From Bacillota bacterium (GTDB lineage: Bacteria > Bacillota > Clostridia > Peptostreptococcales > Anaerovoracaceae), in assembly GCA_017405645.1 (NCBI GenBank), contig JAFQZZ010000025.1:1-62629 (forward strand): 62,629 nt of DNA. Reading direction: 5' to 3'. Shown here in pieces: positions 55,367 to 62,629 of this stretch. The number at the start of each line of letters is the position of its first letter. Positions within the stretch are counted from its first letter, which is position 1. The notes beneath the pieces are model-generated. The model worked only from the letters and a program-made list of their open reading frames with translations, had not been told where the DNA came from and did no database searches. The translations under genes and the position numbers were made by a program.

Positions 55367-56374
55367 ATGCCTTTTACCATTATACAAAACGATATCACGA
55401 AAGTAGCGGCGGATGCGATCGTCAATACCGCGAATCCGGCGCCCCGGTACGGCCGGGGGACGGACGAGGCGATCTACAGCGCGGCCGGACGGGAGAAACT
55501 CCTGGCGGCCCGGGGAAAGATCGGACGGCTGAAACCCGGGGAGACCGCGGTGACGGAGGCCTTTGATCTGCCGGCGAAATACATCATCCATACAGTGGGG
55601 CCGAAATGGCAGGGCGGCGACCAATGGGAAGAGGAGACCCTGGCGTCCTGTTACCGGAAGTCCCTGCAGATGGCGAAGATCCTGGAATGCGAAAGCGTGG
55701 CGTTCCCGCTGATCTCTGCGGGGTCCTACCGGTTTCCGAAGGACCGGGCGCTCCAGATCGCCCTGGGCGAGATTAGGGAGTTCCTGAGCGACGAGGAAAA
55801 CGACATGGATGTGACCCTGGTGGTCTACGACCGGGGGATCTACGAACTGTCCATGGAGATCGCCGGGGAGGTGAAGGAGTTCCTCCGCGAGCGGACCACT
55901 GAGGTCTCAGAACTTTATGAGGACCGGCGGAAGAACCTGGCCTGCGAAATGACTTACGGGGCTCCGATGATGGAAGATGCCGCTTTGGCGCCGGCGCCCG
56001 GACCGGGCGGCGGTCTGGAGGACATTTTCGATGACATCGGCGACACCTTCCAGCAGCGGCTGCTGAAGCTGATCGATGAGAGGGGGTTGACGGACCCCCA
56101 GGTCTACAAGAAGGCGAACCTGGATCGGAAGCTCTTCTCCAAGATCCGCTCCAATCCCAACTATCACCCCAGCAAGAAAACGGCCCTGGCCCTGGCAATC
56201 GCGCTGGAGCTGGACATGACCGAAACGGCGGACCTGCTGGCCCGGGGTGAGCTGGCCATGTCCCCGGGGAGCAAATTCGACCTCATCATCGAATACTGCA
56301 TCCGGCAGAAAATCTACGACATCTTCGAGATCAATGCGATCCTGTTTGATTACGAACAGCCCCTCCTGGTCTGA
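55367..56374 (+). CDS. Macrodomain protein with C-terminal HTH-like domain
   Basis: A 335-residue protein. Residues 1-150 are a MacroD/YmdB-like macrodomain (IQNDITKVAADAIVNTANP, YGRGTDEAIYSAAG, HTVGPKW, FPLISAGSYRFPK), so it should bind or hydrolyse ADP-ribose derivatives. A Glu/Pro/Gly linker follows (to about 225), then an XRE-like helical domain (LIDERGLTDPQVYKKANLDR, FSKIRSNPNYHPSKKTALAL, IALELDMTETADLLARGE) extended by helices. This fusion is common in Firmicutes next to VWA genes. An extended -10 GTGATATAAT lies about 20-30 bp before the ATG, with AGGAGG. A terminator overlaps the stop codon. Not a paralogue of the Zn-macrodomain at 12695-13501. Confidence 0.9.
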   Translation: MPFTIIQNDITKVAADAIVNTANPAPRYGRGTDEAIYSAAGREKLLAARGKIGRLKPGETAVTEAFDLPAKYIIHTVGPKWQGGDQWEEETLASCYRKSLQMAKILECESVAFPLISAGSYRFPKDRALQIALGEIREFLSDEENDMDVTLVVYDRGIYELSMEIAGEVKEFLRERTTEVSELYEDRRKNLACEMTYGAPMMEDAALAPAPGPGGGLEDIFDDIGDTFQQRLLKLIDERGLTDPQVYKKANLDRKLFSKIRSNPNYHPSKKTALALAIALELDMTETADLLARGELAMSPGSKFDLIIEYCIRQKIYDIFEINAILFDYEQPLLV

Positions 56375-56388
56375 CCGGGAGGGTTTTT
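56361..56388 (+). terminator. Terminator overlapping the macrodomain stop codon
   Basis: CCCTCCTGGT (56361-56370)-ctg-ACCGGGAGGG (56374-56383), followed by TTTTT. The last codons of the gene form the left arm. It separates the macrodomain and VWA genes unless read-through occurs. Confidence 0.85.
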
Positions 56389-56468
56389 CATTTGTCGCCC
56401 GGCAGGCGACCACGGCGGGTCTCCTTTGCAGTATCCTTGGATCATCAAGGACAAAGGAGGTCTGCAAA

Positions 56469-57140
56469 ATGAAGAAAGAGTATGGAAGCAGAAACAACAA
56501 GTTAACGGAACTGGTAATGATCATCGACCGGAGCGGTTCCATGAGCGGGATGGAGGAGAGCACCATCGAAGGTTACAACAAGTTATTGAAAGAGCAGAAG
56601 GCCATCGAGGGGGAAGTGCTGGTCTCCACGGTGCTGTTCGATCACGAGGTCGAGGTGCTGCATGACCGGCTGCCGATCCGGAAAGTGAATTACCTGACTC
56701 ACCGGGATTACCAGACCCGGGGCTGCACGGCGCTGCTGGACGCAGTGGGCGGAGCGATCCATCACATCGCCCGGCTCCACAAGCACACGAATCCGAAGTA
56801 CCGTCCCGGCCGCACCCTCTTCGTCATCATCACCGACGGAATGGAGAATGCCAGCCGCCGCTACACCTATCCGCAGGTGAAGCAGCTGATCGACAAGGAG
56901 AAAGAAAAGTACGATTGGGAGTTCCTCTTCCTGGGGGCCAACATCGACGCCGCCCGGGACGCCGGCCGGATGGGGATCGACGCGGACCATGCGGTGGATT
57001 ACCACAGCGACGCAAGGGGCACGCAGCTGAATTACGAAGTCCTGTCCAGGGCCGTAGGCTCTGTCCGTATGAGCCGGGCGCCCCTGAGCAAAGGCTGGAA
57101 GAAGGACATCGATGCGGATTACAAGAGAAGAAAAAAGTAA
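56469..57140 (+). CDS. von Willebrand factor A domain protein
   Basis: A 223-residue cytoplasmic VWA domain. The MIDAS metal site is formed by DRSGSMSG (about residues 19-26, DxSxS), the Thr in RGCTALLDAVGG and the Asp in ITDGMENAS. No signal peptide or membrane segment. GANIDAARDAGRMGIDADHA is a segment found in VWA proteins that accompany macrodomain genes. AAAGGAGG precedes the ATG at 56469. Likely a partner of the macrodomain-HTH protein; function not established. Confidence 0.9.
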   Translation: MKKEYGSRNNKLTELVMIIDRSGSMSGMEESTIEGYNKLLKEQKAIEGEVLVSTVLFDHEVEVLHDRLPIRKVNYLTHRDYQTRGCTALLDAVGGAIHHIARLHKHTNPKYRPGRTLFVIITDGMENASRRYTYPQVKQLIDKEKEKYDWEFLFLGANIDAARDAGRMGIDADHAVDYHSDARGTQLNYEVLSRAVGSVRMSRAPLSKGWKKDIDADYKRRKK

Positions 57141-57155
57141 GTTTCGGGCATTGAA

Positions 57156-57182
57156 AAACCCCCGCCAGGTGCGGGGGTTTTT
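57156..57182. terminator. Terminator between VWA gene and tRNA-Thr
   Basis: AAACCCCCGC-cagg(t)-GCGGGGGTTT stem, TTTTTC on the plus side, A tract on the minus side. It can serve both convergent units. Confidence 0.9.
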
Positions 57183-57185
57183 CGT

Positions 57186-57261
<76 letters not shown>

Positions 57262-57273
57262 GAGTACCCTGTT

Positions 57274-57302
57274 ATTTTAGCACCTGACCGGAAAACAGTC
57301 AA
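57274..57302 (-). promoter_or_regulatory. Promoter of tRNA-Thr
   Basis: Minus strand: TTGACT (57302-57297), 17 bp, TAAAAT (57279-57274), 12 bp before the tRNA. Confidence 0.8.
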
Positions 57303-57315
57303 GAACAAAATCCCG

Positions 57316-58716
57316 CTATTTCCGGCGGCTGCGGACCTTTCGCATGAGCAGTCCCAGCCCGATCCAGATCAGTACGATGACCCACTCCGCAGGCTTCAAC
57401 GCCGCCGGGCTGAAGGGAACGATCATGAGCAGGACGATGATGGTGCCGCAGATGCAGGCCGCCCACAGGCCGGCTTGCCCGCCGGGGACTTTGTAGGGCC
57501 GGGGGAGGTTCGGTTCCGTCCGCCGCATCCGAAGGGCGGCAAAGCTGATCATGGCACAGCCGAAGACAAAGCCCAGTGAAGAGACGATCGTCAGGGACAT
57601 CAGCATGTTCTTTCCCAGGAAGGGCCCGGCCATCGTCAGCACCGCCAGCAGCATGCAGGCGGTCTTCGGCACGCCGGTCTTTTCATCCAGCTGGGCGAAG
57701 CGCTCCGGGATCTGGCCCTTCCGTCCCATGGCCAGCAGCACCCGGGTGGTGGCGGCGTAGAACGAATTCATGGGTCCCATGGTTCCCAGAGTGGCGATTG
57801 TCAGCATGGCCAGGTACAGCAGAAGATTGATCTTCTTCAGGGCAGCCAGTGCCGGCACCGGACTCTGGACCAGCTCGGTCCAGGGGATCATGGAGCCGAA
57901 AGAGTAGATACAGACCACGTAAAATGCGCCGGAGGCCAGCAGCGCAAAGCTGATGATCCGGCCGAATTTGTTCCAGTTCAGGTCCTCCACCGCTTCCTCC
58001 GCCTGCTGCGGGACCGTATCGAAGCCCGCATAGAAGAAGGGCGTGATCACCAGGACGCTGAGGATCCCGGCGAAGAATCCGCTTGCGGAGGTGAAGTTCC
58101 CGCTGCCGGCAGGAGCGTCCGTCACCTGCTGGAAGATTGGCAGGATGTTGGAAGGGCTGCCGATGAAGAGGGCGATCACCATGGCCAGGACCATCCCGCA
58201 GAGCAGGGCCTTGGTCAGGAAGGCCTGGAGCTTCGCCGTGGCGGCGGCGCCGCGGAAATTCAGGTAGATCACATAGGCTGCAAAAGCCAGCGCAATCAGC
58301 ATGGGGAACAGGTACACGTCCGCCCCGAAGACCCGGTACAGCCTTACGCTGCGCAGGACCGGGAAAATATCGCTGAACATCTCCGACACCAGGGTGGAGA
58401 TGGCGATGGTTTCCCATGGACAGATGATTCCGGTGCCCAGGGCCAGCAGCCAGCCCGTGATGAAGGACAGGGTGCCGCCGAAGGACCGGTCCACGTATTC
58501 GACAATGCCGCCGGCGATGGGGATGGCGGCGGTCAGTTCTCCGAACACCGCGCCGATGGGCAGGAAGAAAAGGCCGCCGATGATGAAGGCGATGATGGCG
58601 GCCGCTGGGCCTCCGCCCTTGACCATCCAGTCGCCCACCTGCAGCACCCACCCGGTACCGATGATGGCGCCGAAGCCGATGGTGAAATAGTTCCAGATCG
58701 TTAATGTTTTCTGCAT
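57316..58716 (-). CDS. APC-family amino acid permease
   Basis: A 466-residue membrane protein with about 12 spans. IWNYFTIGFGAIIGTGWVLQ near the N-terminus holds the GxG unwound helix (FGAIIGTGW) of APC transporters; PIAGGIVEYVDRSFGG and FFYAGFDTVPQQAEEA are further hallmarks. It ends with basic RKVRSRRK on the cytosolic side. Substrate is probably an amino acid or amine. The start at 58716 is preceded by AAGGGAGTG; an in-frame ATG at 58755 lacks a ribosome-binding site. Single-gene unit next to tRNA-Thr. Confidence 0.92.
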   Translation of the reverse strand: MQKTLTIWNYFTIGFGAIIGTGWVLQVGDWMVKGGGPAAAIIAFIIGGLFFLPIGAVFGELTAAIPIAGGIVEYVDRSFGGTLSFITGWLLALGTGIICPWETIAISTLVSEMFSDIFPVLRSVRLYRVFGADVYLFPMLIALAFAAYVIYLNFRGAAATAKLQAFLTKALLCGMVLAMVIALFIGSPSNILPIFQQVTDAPAGSGNFTSASGFFAGILSVLVITPFFYAGFDTVPQQAEEAVEDLNWNKFGRIISFALLASGAFYVVCIYSFGSMIPWTELVQSPVPALAALKKINLLLYLAMLTIATLGTMGPMNSFYAATTRVLLAMGRKGQIPERFAQLDEKTGVPKTACMLLAVLTMAGPFLGKNMLMSLTIVSSLGFVFGCAMISFAALRMRRTEPNLPRPYKVPGGQAGLWAACICGTIIVLLMIVPFSPAALKPAEWVIVLIWIGLGLLMRKVRSRRK

Positions 58717-58870
58717 GATACGCACTCCCTTATAATTAAAGGCATTATACCACAACCCGGGGCCGAAAACTATTCGGCCGTCAGAAAAAAGTCATGGAAA
58801 GAGGGTATCTTTTTCCTACAAGAAATGGTATATTTTATTTGATAAATTACGAAATAAAGGAGTGATACGA

Positions 58871-60175
58871 ATGTTTATTACCAACGATATCAAATACATC
58901 GGCGTCAACGACCACGAACTGGATCTTTTTGAAGGGCAGTACGTCGTGGAGAACGGAATGGCGTACAATTCTTACGTGATCATGGACGAGAAAATCGCGG
59001 TCTTCGATACGGTCGACGCGAACTTTACCGAGGAGTGGCTGGGCAACCTGGCCGGGGCCCTGGCGGGCCGTCAGCCGGACTACCTGATCGTCCAGCACAT
59101 GGAGCCGGACCATTCTTCGAATATCCGGGTCTTCATGGAGCAGTACGGGGGAGCGCGGATCGTTTCCTCCGCCAAGGCTTTCAAAATGATGGCGAACTTC
59201 TACGGGACGGAATTCGATGACCGGAAGGTCGTGATCAAGGAAGGCGACGTACTGAACCTGGGGAAGCATGAACTGCATTTCATCGCGGCTCCCATGGTCC
59301 ACTGGCCGGAGGTCATGATGACCTACGACGCTGCGGACAAGGTGCTGTTCTCGGCGGACGGTTTCGGCAAGTTCGGCGCCCTGGACGTGGAAGAGGACGA
59401 CTGGGCCTGCGAAGCCAGAAGATACTACTTCGGCATCGTGGGTAAATTCGGCGGACAGGTGCAGAAAGTGCTGGAAAAGGCGGCGGGCCTGGACATCCAG
59501 ATCATCTGCCCCCTGCACGGGCCGGTGCTCAGCGAAGACCTGGGCTACTACCTGGATCTGTACAACACCTGGTCCTCCTATGGCGTGGAGAGCGAAGGCA
59601 TCATGATCGCCTACACCTCCGTCTACGGCAACACGAAGAAGGCCGTGGAACTGCTGGCGGACAAACTGCGGGAGAAGGGCTGCGAAAACGTGGTCGTCAA
59701 CGATCTGGCCCGGGATGATATGGCGGAAGTGGTGGAAGACGCTTTCCGGTACGGGACCATCGTCCTGGCCACCACCACCTACAACGGAGAGATCTTCCCC
59801 TTCATGCGGGAATTCATTGACCACCTGACGGAGCGGAACTTCCAGAACCGTTTCATCGGCCTCATTGAAAACGGCAGCTGGGCGCCCATGGCGGCGAAGA
59901 CCATGAAGGAAAAGCTGGAAGGGTGCAGGAACCTGACCTTTGCCAATACCACAGTGCGCATCCATTCGGCGCTGAACGATGAGAGCAGACAGCAGATCGA
60001 CGACCTGGCGGCGGAACTGGTCAAGGGACCGGCGGAACCCGAACCGGAAGTGAAGAGTTCCAAGGGCTTCGTCTGCACGATCTGCGGATACGTCTATGAA
60101 GGCGATGTTTTACCGGAAGGATTCACCTGCCCGCTGTGCAGACAGCCGGCGGATGTTTTCGAACCGGTCGAATAA
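58871..60175 (+). CDS. Flavodiiron protein with C-terminal rubredoxin (flavorubredoxin)
   Basis: A 434-residue oxygen or NO reductase. N-terminal metallo-beta-lactamase-like diiron domain with H76-x-E78-x-D80-H81 (VQHMEPDHSS), further ligands in APMVHWPEVMM and CPLHGPV. The flavodoxin domain begins near 245 (IAYTSVYGNTKKAVELLA, FMN loop). A rubredoxin domain closes the protein (FVCTICGYVYEGDVLPEGFT, then CPLC; about 383-434). Electrons go rubredoxin to FMN to diiron. It is a key anti-oxygen enzyme in anaerobes. AAAGGAGTG lies upstream of the ATG at 58871. The transpeptidase gene starts 24 bp later. Confidence 0.95.
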   Translation: MFITNDIKYIGVNDHELDLFEGQYVVENGMAYNSYVIMDEKIAVFDTVDANFTEEWLGNLAGALAGRQPDYLIVQHMEPDHSSNIRVFMEQYGGARIVSSAKAFKMMANFYGTEFDDRKVVIKEGDVLNLGKHELHFIAAPMVHWPEVMMTYDAADKVLFSADGFGKFGALDVEEDDWACEARRYYFGIVGKFGGQVQKVLEKAAGLDIQIICPLHGPVLSEDLGYYLDLYNTWSSYGVESEGIMIAYTSVYGNTKKAVELLADKLREKGCENVVVNDLARDDMAEVVEDAFRYGTIVLATTTYNGEIFPFMREFIDHLTERNFQNRFIGLIENGSWAPMAAKTMKEKLEGCRNLTFANTTVRIHSALNDESRQQIDDLAAELVKGPAEPEPEVKSSKGFVCTICGYVYEGDVLPEGFTCPLCRQPADVFEPVE

Positions 60176-60199
60176 ATTAAAAAAAGGGAAGGGAATAAA

Positions 60200-62452
60200 A
60201 TGAAGAACACGAAAATGAAACGAATCCTGGCGTGGACGCTGTGCCTGACCATGGTCATCACGGCCAGCTGTTTCTCCTTCGCAGAGCCTGCGGAGGCAGA
60301 GGATGCGGCGGCAGCAGTGACAGATGAGATCACGGCAGACCTGACAGAGGGAGAAACGGATTCCGACGTATTTGCGGCGCCGGATGATCCGGCGGACCCG
60401 GCAGCTTCGGAAGAGACCGGCTCGGAAGAAACGTCGGAGACAACGCCGGAGGAACCTGTGATCGCACCGGGACCTTCCGGATTCGATCAGTATCCGGACG
60501 CCCAGGACCACTGGGCGAAGGAGTACCTGGAGAAAGCCTATAACGACGGCCTCCTGAAGGGGTACGACGACGGGACCATGCAGCCGGACACCAAGATCAC
60601 CGGGGCCCAGATGATCACCATCCTGACCCGGGTGCTGCCCACGGCCCAGTCCCAGACGGTGGCCCTGGGAGATGACGTCTGGTACAAGGAAGCCGCTTCC
60701 AAGGCCCTGGCGCTGGGGATCATCTCCGACAGCGACGTGGCGGGGCTGAACGACAAGATGCTGCGGCGGCAGGCCATTGTGATGATGGCGGACGCCTTCC
60801 AGCTGGCGGATGCGGATGCGGACCTGACCAAGGCCTCCAAATACACGGATTTCAAGACACTGAACAATGTTGAAAAGCGGATCTTCGCCACGCTGGTGAA
60901 CGACGGATATATTCAGGGCTGGGAGAACATCCTGATGCTGGATTACGACATCACCCGGGCGGAATTCATCACCATCCTTTACCGGGTGGCGGAAGAGTAT
61001 CTGAATAATGCAGAAATCGCGGACTACTCGCAGCTTCCCGCACCGGCTGTGGTTTCCGGCGGGGATGTAATGCTGAACAATACCACGGTCAACAAGAATG
61101 TCTGGTTCAACACCGACATTGATTCCGTGGAACTGAATAAAGCCGGCGGCCAGCATATGGTTATCCGGGGAGACAGCCTGTCGAAACTGTCGGTGAAGAA
61201 CTCCCAAATCGATAAACTGGTGATCGCCGCCCGCAGCGGCAGCGTCAATCTGGACTGCACCGGGATCAAGGATACCGTGGTAGGCTCCGGCAGCGGGATC
61301 ATCTGCCTGAAACCCTGCGGGAACGATGTGGGCGTCACCGGCAACGGCCGGTCGGTTACGATTGAAAACAAGGCCGGCACCGTGGCCATTTTAGGGAATA
61401 ACAATACCGTGGTCCTGACCTCCGATGCGGATGTGAACGGGCTGAAGATCTACGGCCAGAACAATACCGTGATCATCGGATCGCTGGTGAATGAATTGGT
61501 AGTGGAAGGCAAGAACAACAACGTTTCCGGCGACGGGACCGTGACCAAGACCATCAAATACACGAAGACCGGCACCATCACGGTGGCTCAGGGCGAGGTC
61601 CAGGAGTTCATCGACGAGGGGATCAAGGACATGACGGCTTCGGTCAGCGTGGCGTCGAAGGTGAGCCCGGGCGCTTACATGGTGGCGAAGTTGAACCTGA
61701 CCAAAGCCCCGGCAGACAAGACAGTGGAAGTGGTTTGGTACGTGAACGGTGCCAAGTCCGTGACGGAGCAGGTGAGCCTGCCGGCGTCCAAGGACATCGT
61801 CCTGAACTACTACGTACCTTATGAGCTTTCTGCGCCGGACACCTACTCCATCAGCGCGGAAGTGCACTATACCACAGCCGACGGCGATGCCCAGGTAGTG
61901 AAGGCCCCGGCGGTCTCCACCACCGTGGACAAGTCCGTCATTTACGGACAGGTGATCAACAAGGTCACCACCACGTATAAAGGCAACCGCACCACCCAGT
62001 GGGCCATCGACCACGACCTGACAAAGCAGGAAAAAGAGATTTTCGTCAATTACAAGGGTTACTCCAGCTCCTCCCAGTACCTGATCTGGGTCAACATCGG
62101 CACCCAGCACACCATGGTATTCCAGGGCAGCAAAGGGAACTGGAAGATGATCCGCAGCGGACTGGTCTCCACCGGCATCAATGACAACACCCCCAGAGGG
62201 GTCTGGCAGACCACCTATAAGCAGTCCGCCTGGGTGTTCAACACCTACACAGTGAAACCGGTCGTCCGGTTCTACGGCGGCGGCTTCGCGATGCACTCCC
62301 GTCTGTACAAGCCGGGAACCACCACGCTGCTGTCCGGCAACAGCAACGGCATCGGCTACCCGCTGAGCCACGGCTGCGTCCGGATGCAGAAGGAAGACAT
62401 CGAGTGGATCTACGCCAACGTGCCCAACGGCACCACGGTCGTTGTCTACTAG
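60200..62452 (+). CDS. SLH-domain L,D-transpeptidase (YkuD)
   Basis: A 750-residue exported cell-wall enzyme. Signal peptide ends near SFA-EP (about residue 28). Then an acidic linker, three SLH-like repeats (about 95-275; DAQDHWAKEYLEKAYNDGLL, ITRAEFITILYRVAEEY), which anchor to wall polymers, and a beta-helix-like segment of Asn/Gly/Val repeats (about 285-440; LGNNNTVVLTSDADVNGLKI). A beta-sandwich-like region follows, and the YkuD catalytic domain at about 610-750: MHSRLY and SHGCVRM with Cys726 and His724. It forms 3-3 crosslinks or attaches proteins to peptidoglycan. GGGAAGGG precedes the ATG. Its terminator appears broken by an IS insertion. Confidence 0.93.
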   Translation: MKNTKMKRILAWTLCLTMVITASCFSFAEPAEAEDAAAAVTDEITADLTEGETDSDVFAAPDDPADPAASEETGSEETSETTPEEPVIAPGPSGFDQYPDAQDHWAKEYLEKAYNDGLLKGYDDGTMQPDTKITGAQMITILTRVLPTAQSQTVALGDDVWYKEAASKALALGIISDSDVAGLNDKMLRRQAIVMMADAFQLADADADLTKASKYTDFKTLNNVEKRIFATLVNDGYIQGWENILMLDYDITRAEFITILYRVAEEYLNNAEIADYSQLPAPAVVSGGDVMLNNTTVNKNVWFNTDIDSVELNKAGGQHMVIRGDSLSKLSVKNSQIDKLVIAARSGSVNLDCTGIKDTVVGSGSGIICLKPCGNDVGVTGNGRSVTIENKAGTVAILGNNNTVVLTSDADVNGLKIYGQNNTVIIGSLVNELVVEGKNNNVSGDGTVTKTIKYTKTGTITVAQGEVQEFIDEGIKDMTASVSVASKVSPGAYMVAKLNLTKAPADKTVEVVWYVNGAKSVTEQVSLPASKDIVLNYYVPYELSAPDTYSISAEVHYTTADGDAQVVKAPAVSTTVDKSVIYGQVINKVTTTYKGNRTTQWAIDHDLTKQEKEIFVNYKGYSSSSQYLIWVNIGTQHTMVFQGSKGNWKMIRSGLVSTGINDNTPRGVWQTTYKQSAWVFNTYTVKPVVRFYGGGFAMHSRLYKPGTTTLLSGNSNGIGYPLSHGCVRMQKEDIEWIYANVPNGTTVVVY

Positions 62453-62518
62453 ATCAGAAGAAACAAAGGCATGAAAAAAGCCCCGGTTATGAGGTGACCC
62501 CAAAAAGTTAGACTTTTG

Positions 62519-62545
62519 CTCCAGCGAGAAATCGCTGGAGTTTTT
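62519..62545 (+). terminator. Terminator hairpin inside the IS end
   Basis: CTCCAGCG-agaaat-CGCTGGAG (62519-62540) followed by TTTTTC on the plus strand. It would stop transcription entering the element from the left and so prevent antisense transcription of the transposase. Confidence 0.85.
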
Positions 62546-62629
62546 CTATGCAGCTAACATGGTTTTTCGGTACTCGACCGGACTTCGGTATCCGAGAGAT
62601 GCCTTGCTGCGTTTCTCGTTGTAATAACA
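62546..62629 (-). CDS. IS3-family transposase OrfB, C-terminal 27 residues
   Basis: The partial frame reads on the minus strand from the window edge to a TAG at 62548-62546. The end of the product (YYNEKRSKASLGYRSPVEYR and then KTMLAA) matches the C-terminus of IS3/IS150 OrfB integrases, where a YNxxRxxxxLGxxSPxxYR motif follows the DDE domain. The catalytic part is outside the window. Confidence 0.9.
   Translation of the reverse strand, partial: CYYNEKRSKASLGYRSPVEYRKTMLAA

Larger units (their letters stand above)
62495..62629 (-). mobile_element. IS3-family insertion sequence, one end (partial)
   Basis: TGACCCCAAAAAGTTAGAC at 62495 is typical of IS3-family (IS150-like) terminal inverted repeats. 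It is followed by a terminator hairpin and the 3' end of an orfB transposase gene on the minus strand. The rest lies outside the window. It starts 42 bp after the transpeptidase stop codon. Confidence 0.85.

Overview
This 62.6-kb window looks like chromosomal DNA from an anaerobic, moderately GC-rich (about 58-60% by hand samples) member of the Clostridia (Firmicutes). The evidence is Gram-positive Shine-Dalgarno sites in front of nearly every gene, TTGACA/TATAAT promoters, many T-tailed terminators, lipobox signal peptides, an SLH/YkuD cell-wall protein, zapA-mutS2, a lysine 2,3-aminomutase-type enzyme, B12-radical-SAM genes, three rubrerythrin/rubredoxin loci and a flavorubredoxin. Family Anaerovoracaceae or Lachnospiraceae is possible but not provable from this stretch.

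Layout. 1-2.8 kb: tRNA cluster Gly-Arg-Gln-Lys running into mnmA, a 54-residue membrane peptide, an XRE/zinc-ribbon regulator and tRNA-Ser(UGA). 2.9-8.1 kb: a beta-helix lipoprotein, then a zinc-uptake operon (Fur-family regulator, znuA, znuC, znuB, accessory lipoprotein) with two perfect 7-1-7 operators around its promoter. 8.2-11.5 kb (minus): a tocopherol-cyclase-like protein and a two-gene version of the plant Tm-1 protein. 11.6-14.5 kb: an Rrf2 regulator with a perfect 12-1-12 operator driving an FMN reductase, a zinc-type macrodomain and a class M sirtuin, i.e. a reversible ADP-ribosylation module without the usual GcvH-L/LplA2 partners. 14.5-17.6 kb: tRNA-Ser(GCU), a membrane-attached carboxylesterase and serine acetyltransferase. 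17.7-22.4 kb (minus): a lower-GC oxygen/peroxide-defence cluster (ferredoxin-rubrerythrin fusion, double-rubredoxin protein, CoA-disulfide reductase-rhodanese) behind a KamA-family radical SAM enzyme.

22.6-36.7 kb: a short alanyl-tRNA synthetase, two Na/Pi-cotransporter paralogues flanking a pseudouridine synthase, a small HD hydrolase with a stand-alone TipAS domain, a TetR/CPBP-protease pair with twin operators, ychF, rubrerythrin, aldehyde dehydrogenase and a DUF1002 secreted protein. 36.8-47.6 kb: a long co-oriented run (zapA, mutS2, DUF523, PH-domain protein, argS, two radical SAM genes, TPR protein, enoyl-CoA hydratase, flavin reductase). The last two genes each take their ribosome-binding site from a copy of a double-hairpin repeat whose stems covary.

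47.6-51.0 kb is the most accessory-looking part: a 654-bp non-coding stretch with three tandem hairpins, a consensus promoter and an AT-rich array of eight TGTACTA-type motifs in helical phase, followed by a PD-(D/E)XK-type nuclease, a HigB/HigA-peptidase toxin-antitoxin pair with twin operators and a small acidic protein. 51-57 kb: VOC protein, esterase, GNAT-queT pair behind nested inverted repeats, a Gln-rich DUF937 protein, an aminotransferase, and a second ADP-ribose-related locus (macrodomain fused to an HTH-like domain, then a VWA protein). 57-62.6 kb: tRNA-Thr, APC permease, flavorubredoxin, an SLH-YkuD L,D-transpeptidase, and the 3' end of an IS3-family element that seems to have landed inside the transpeptidase terminator.

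All calls come from reading the sequence and translations by eye; no database search was run.
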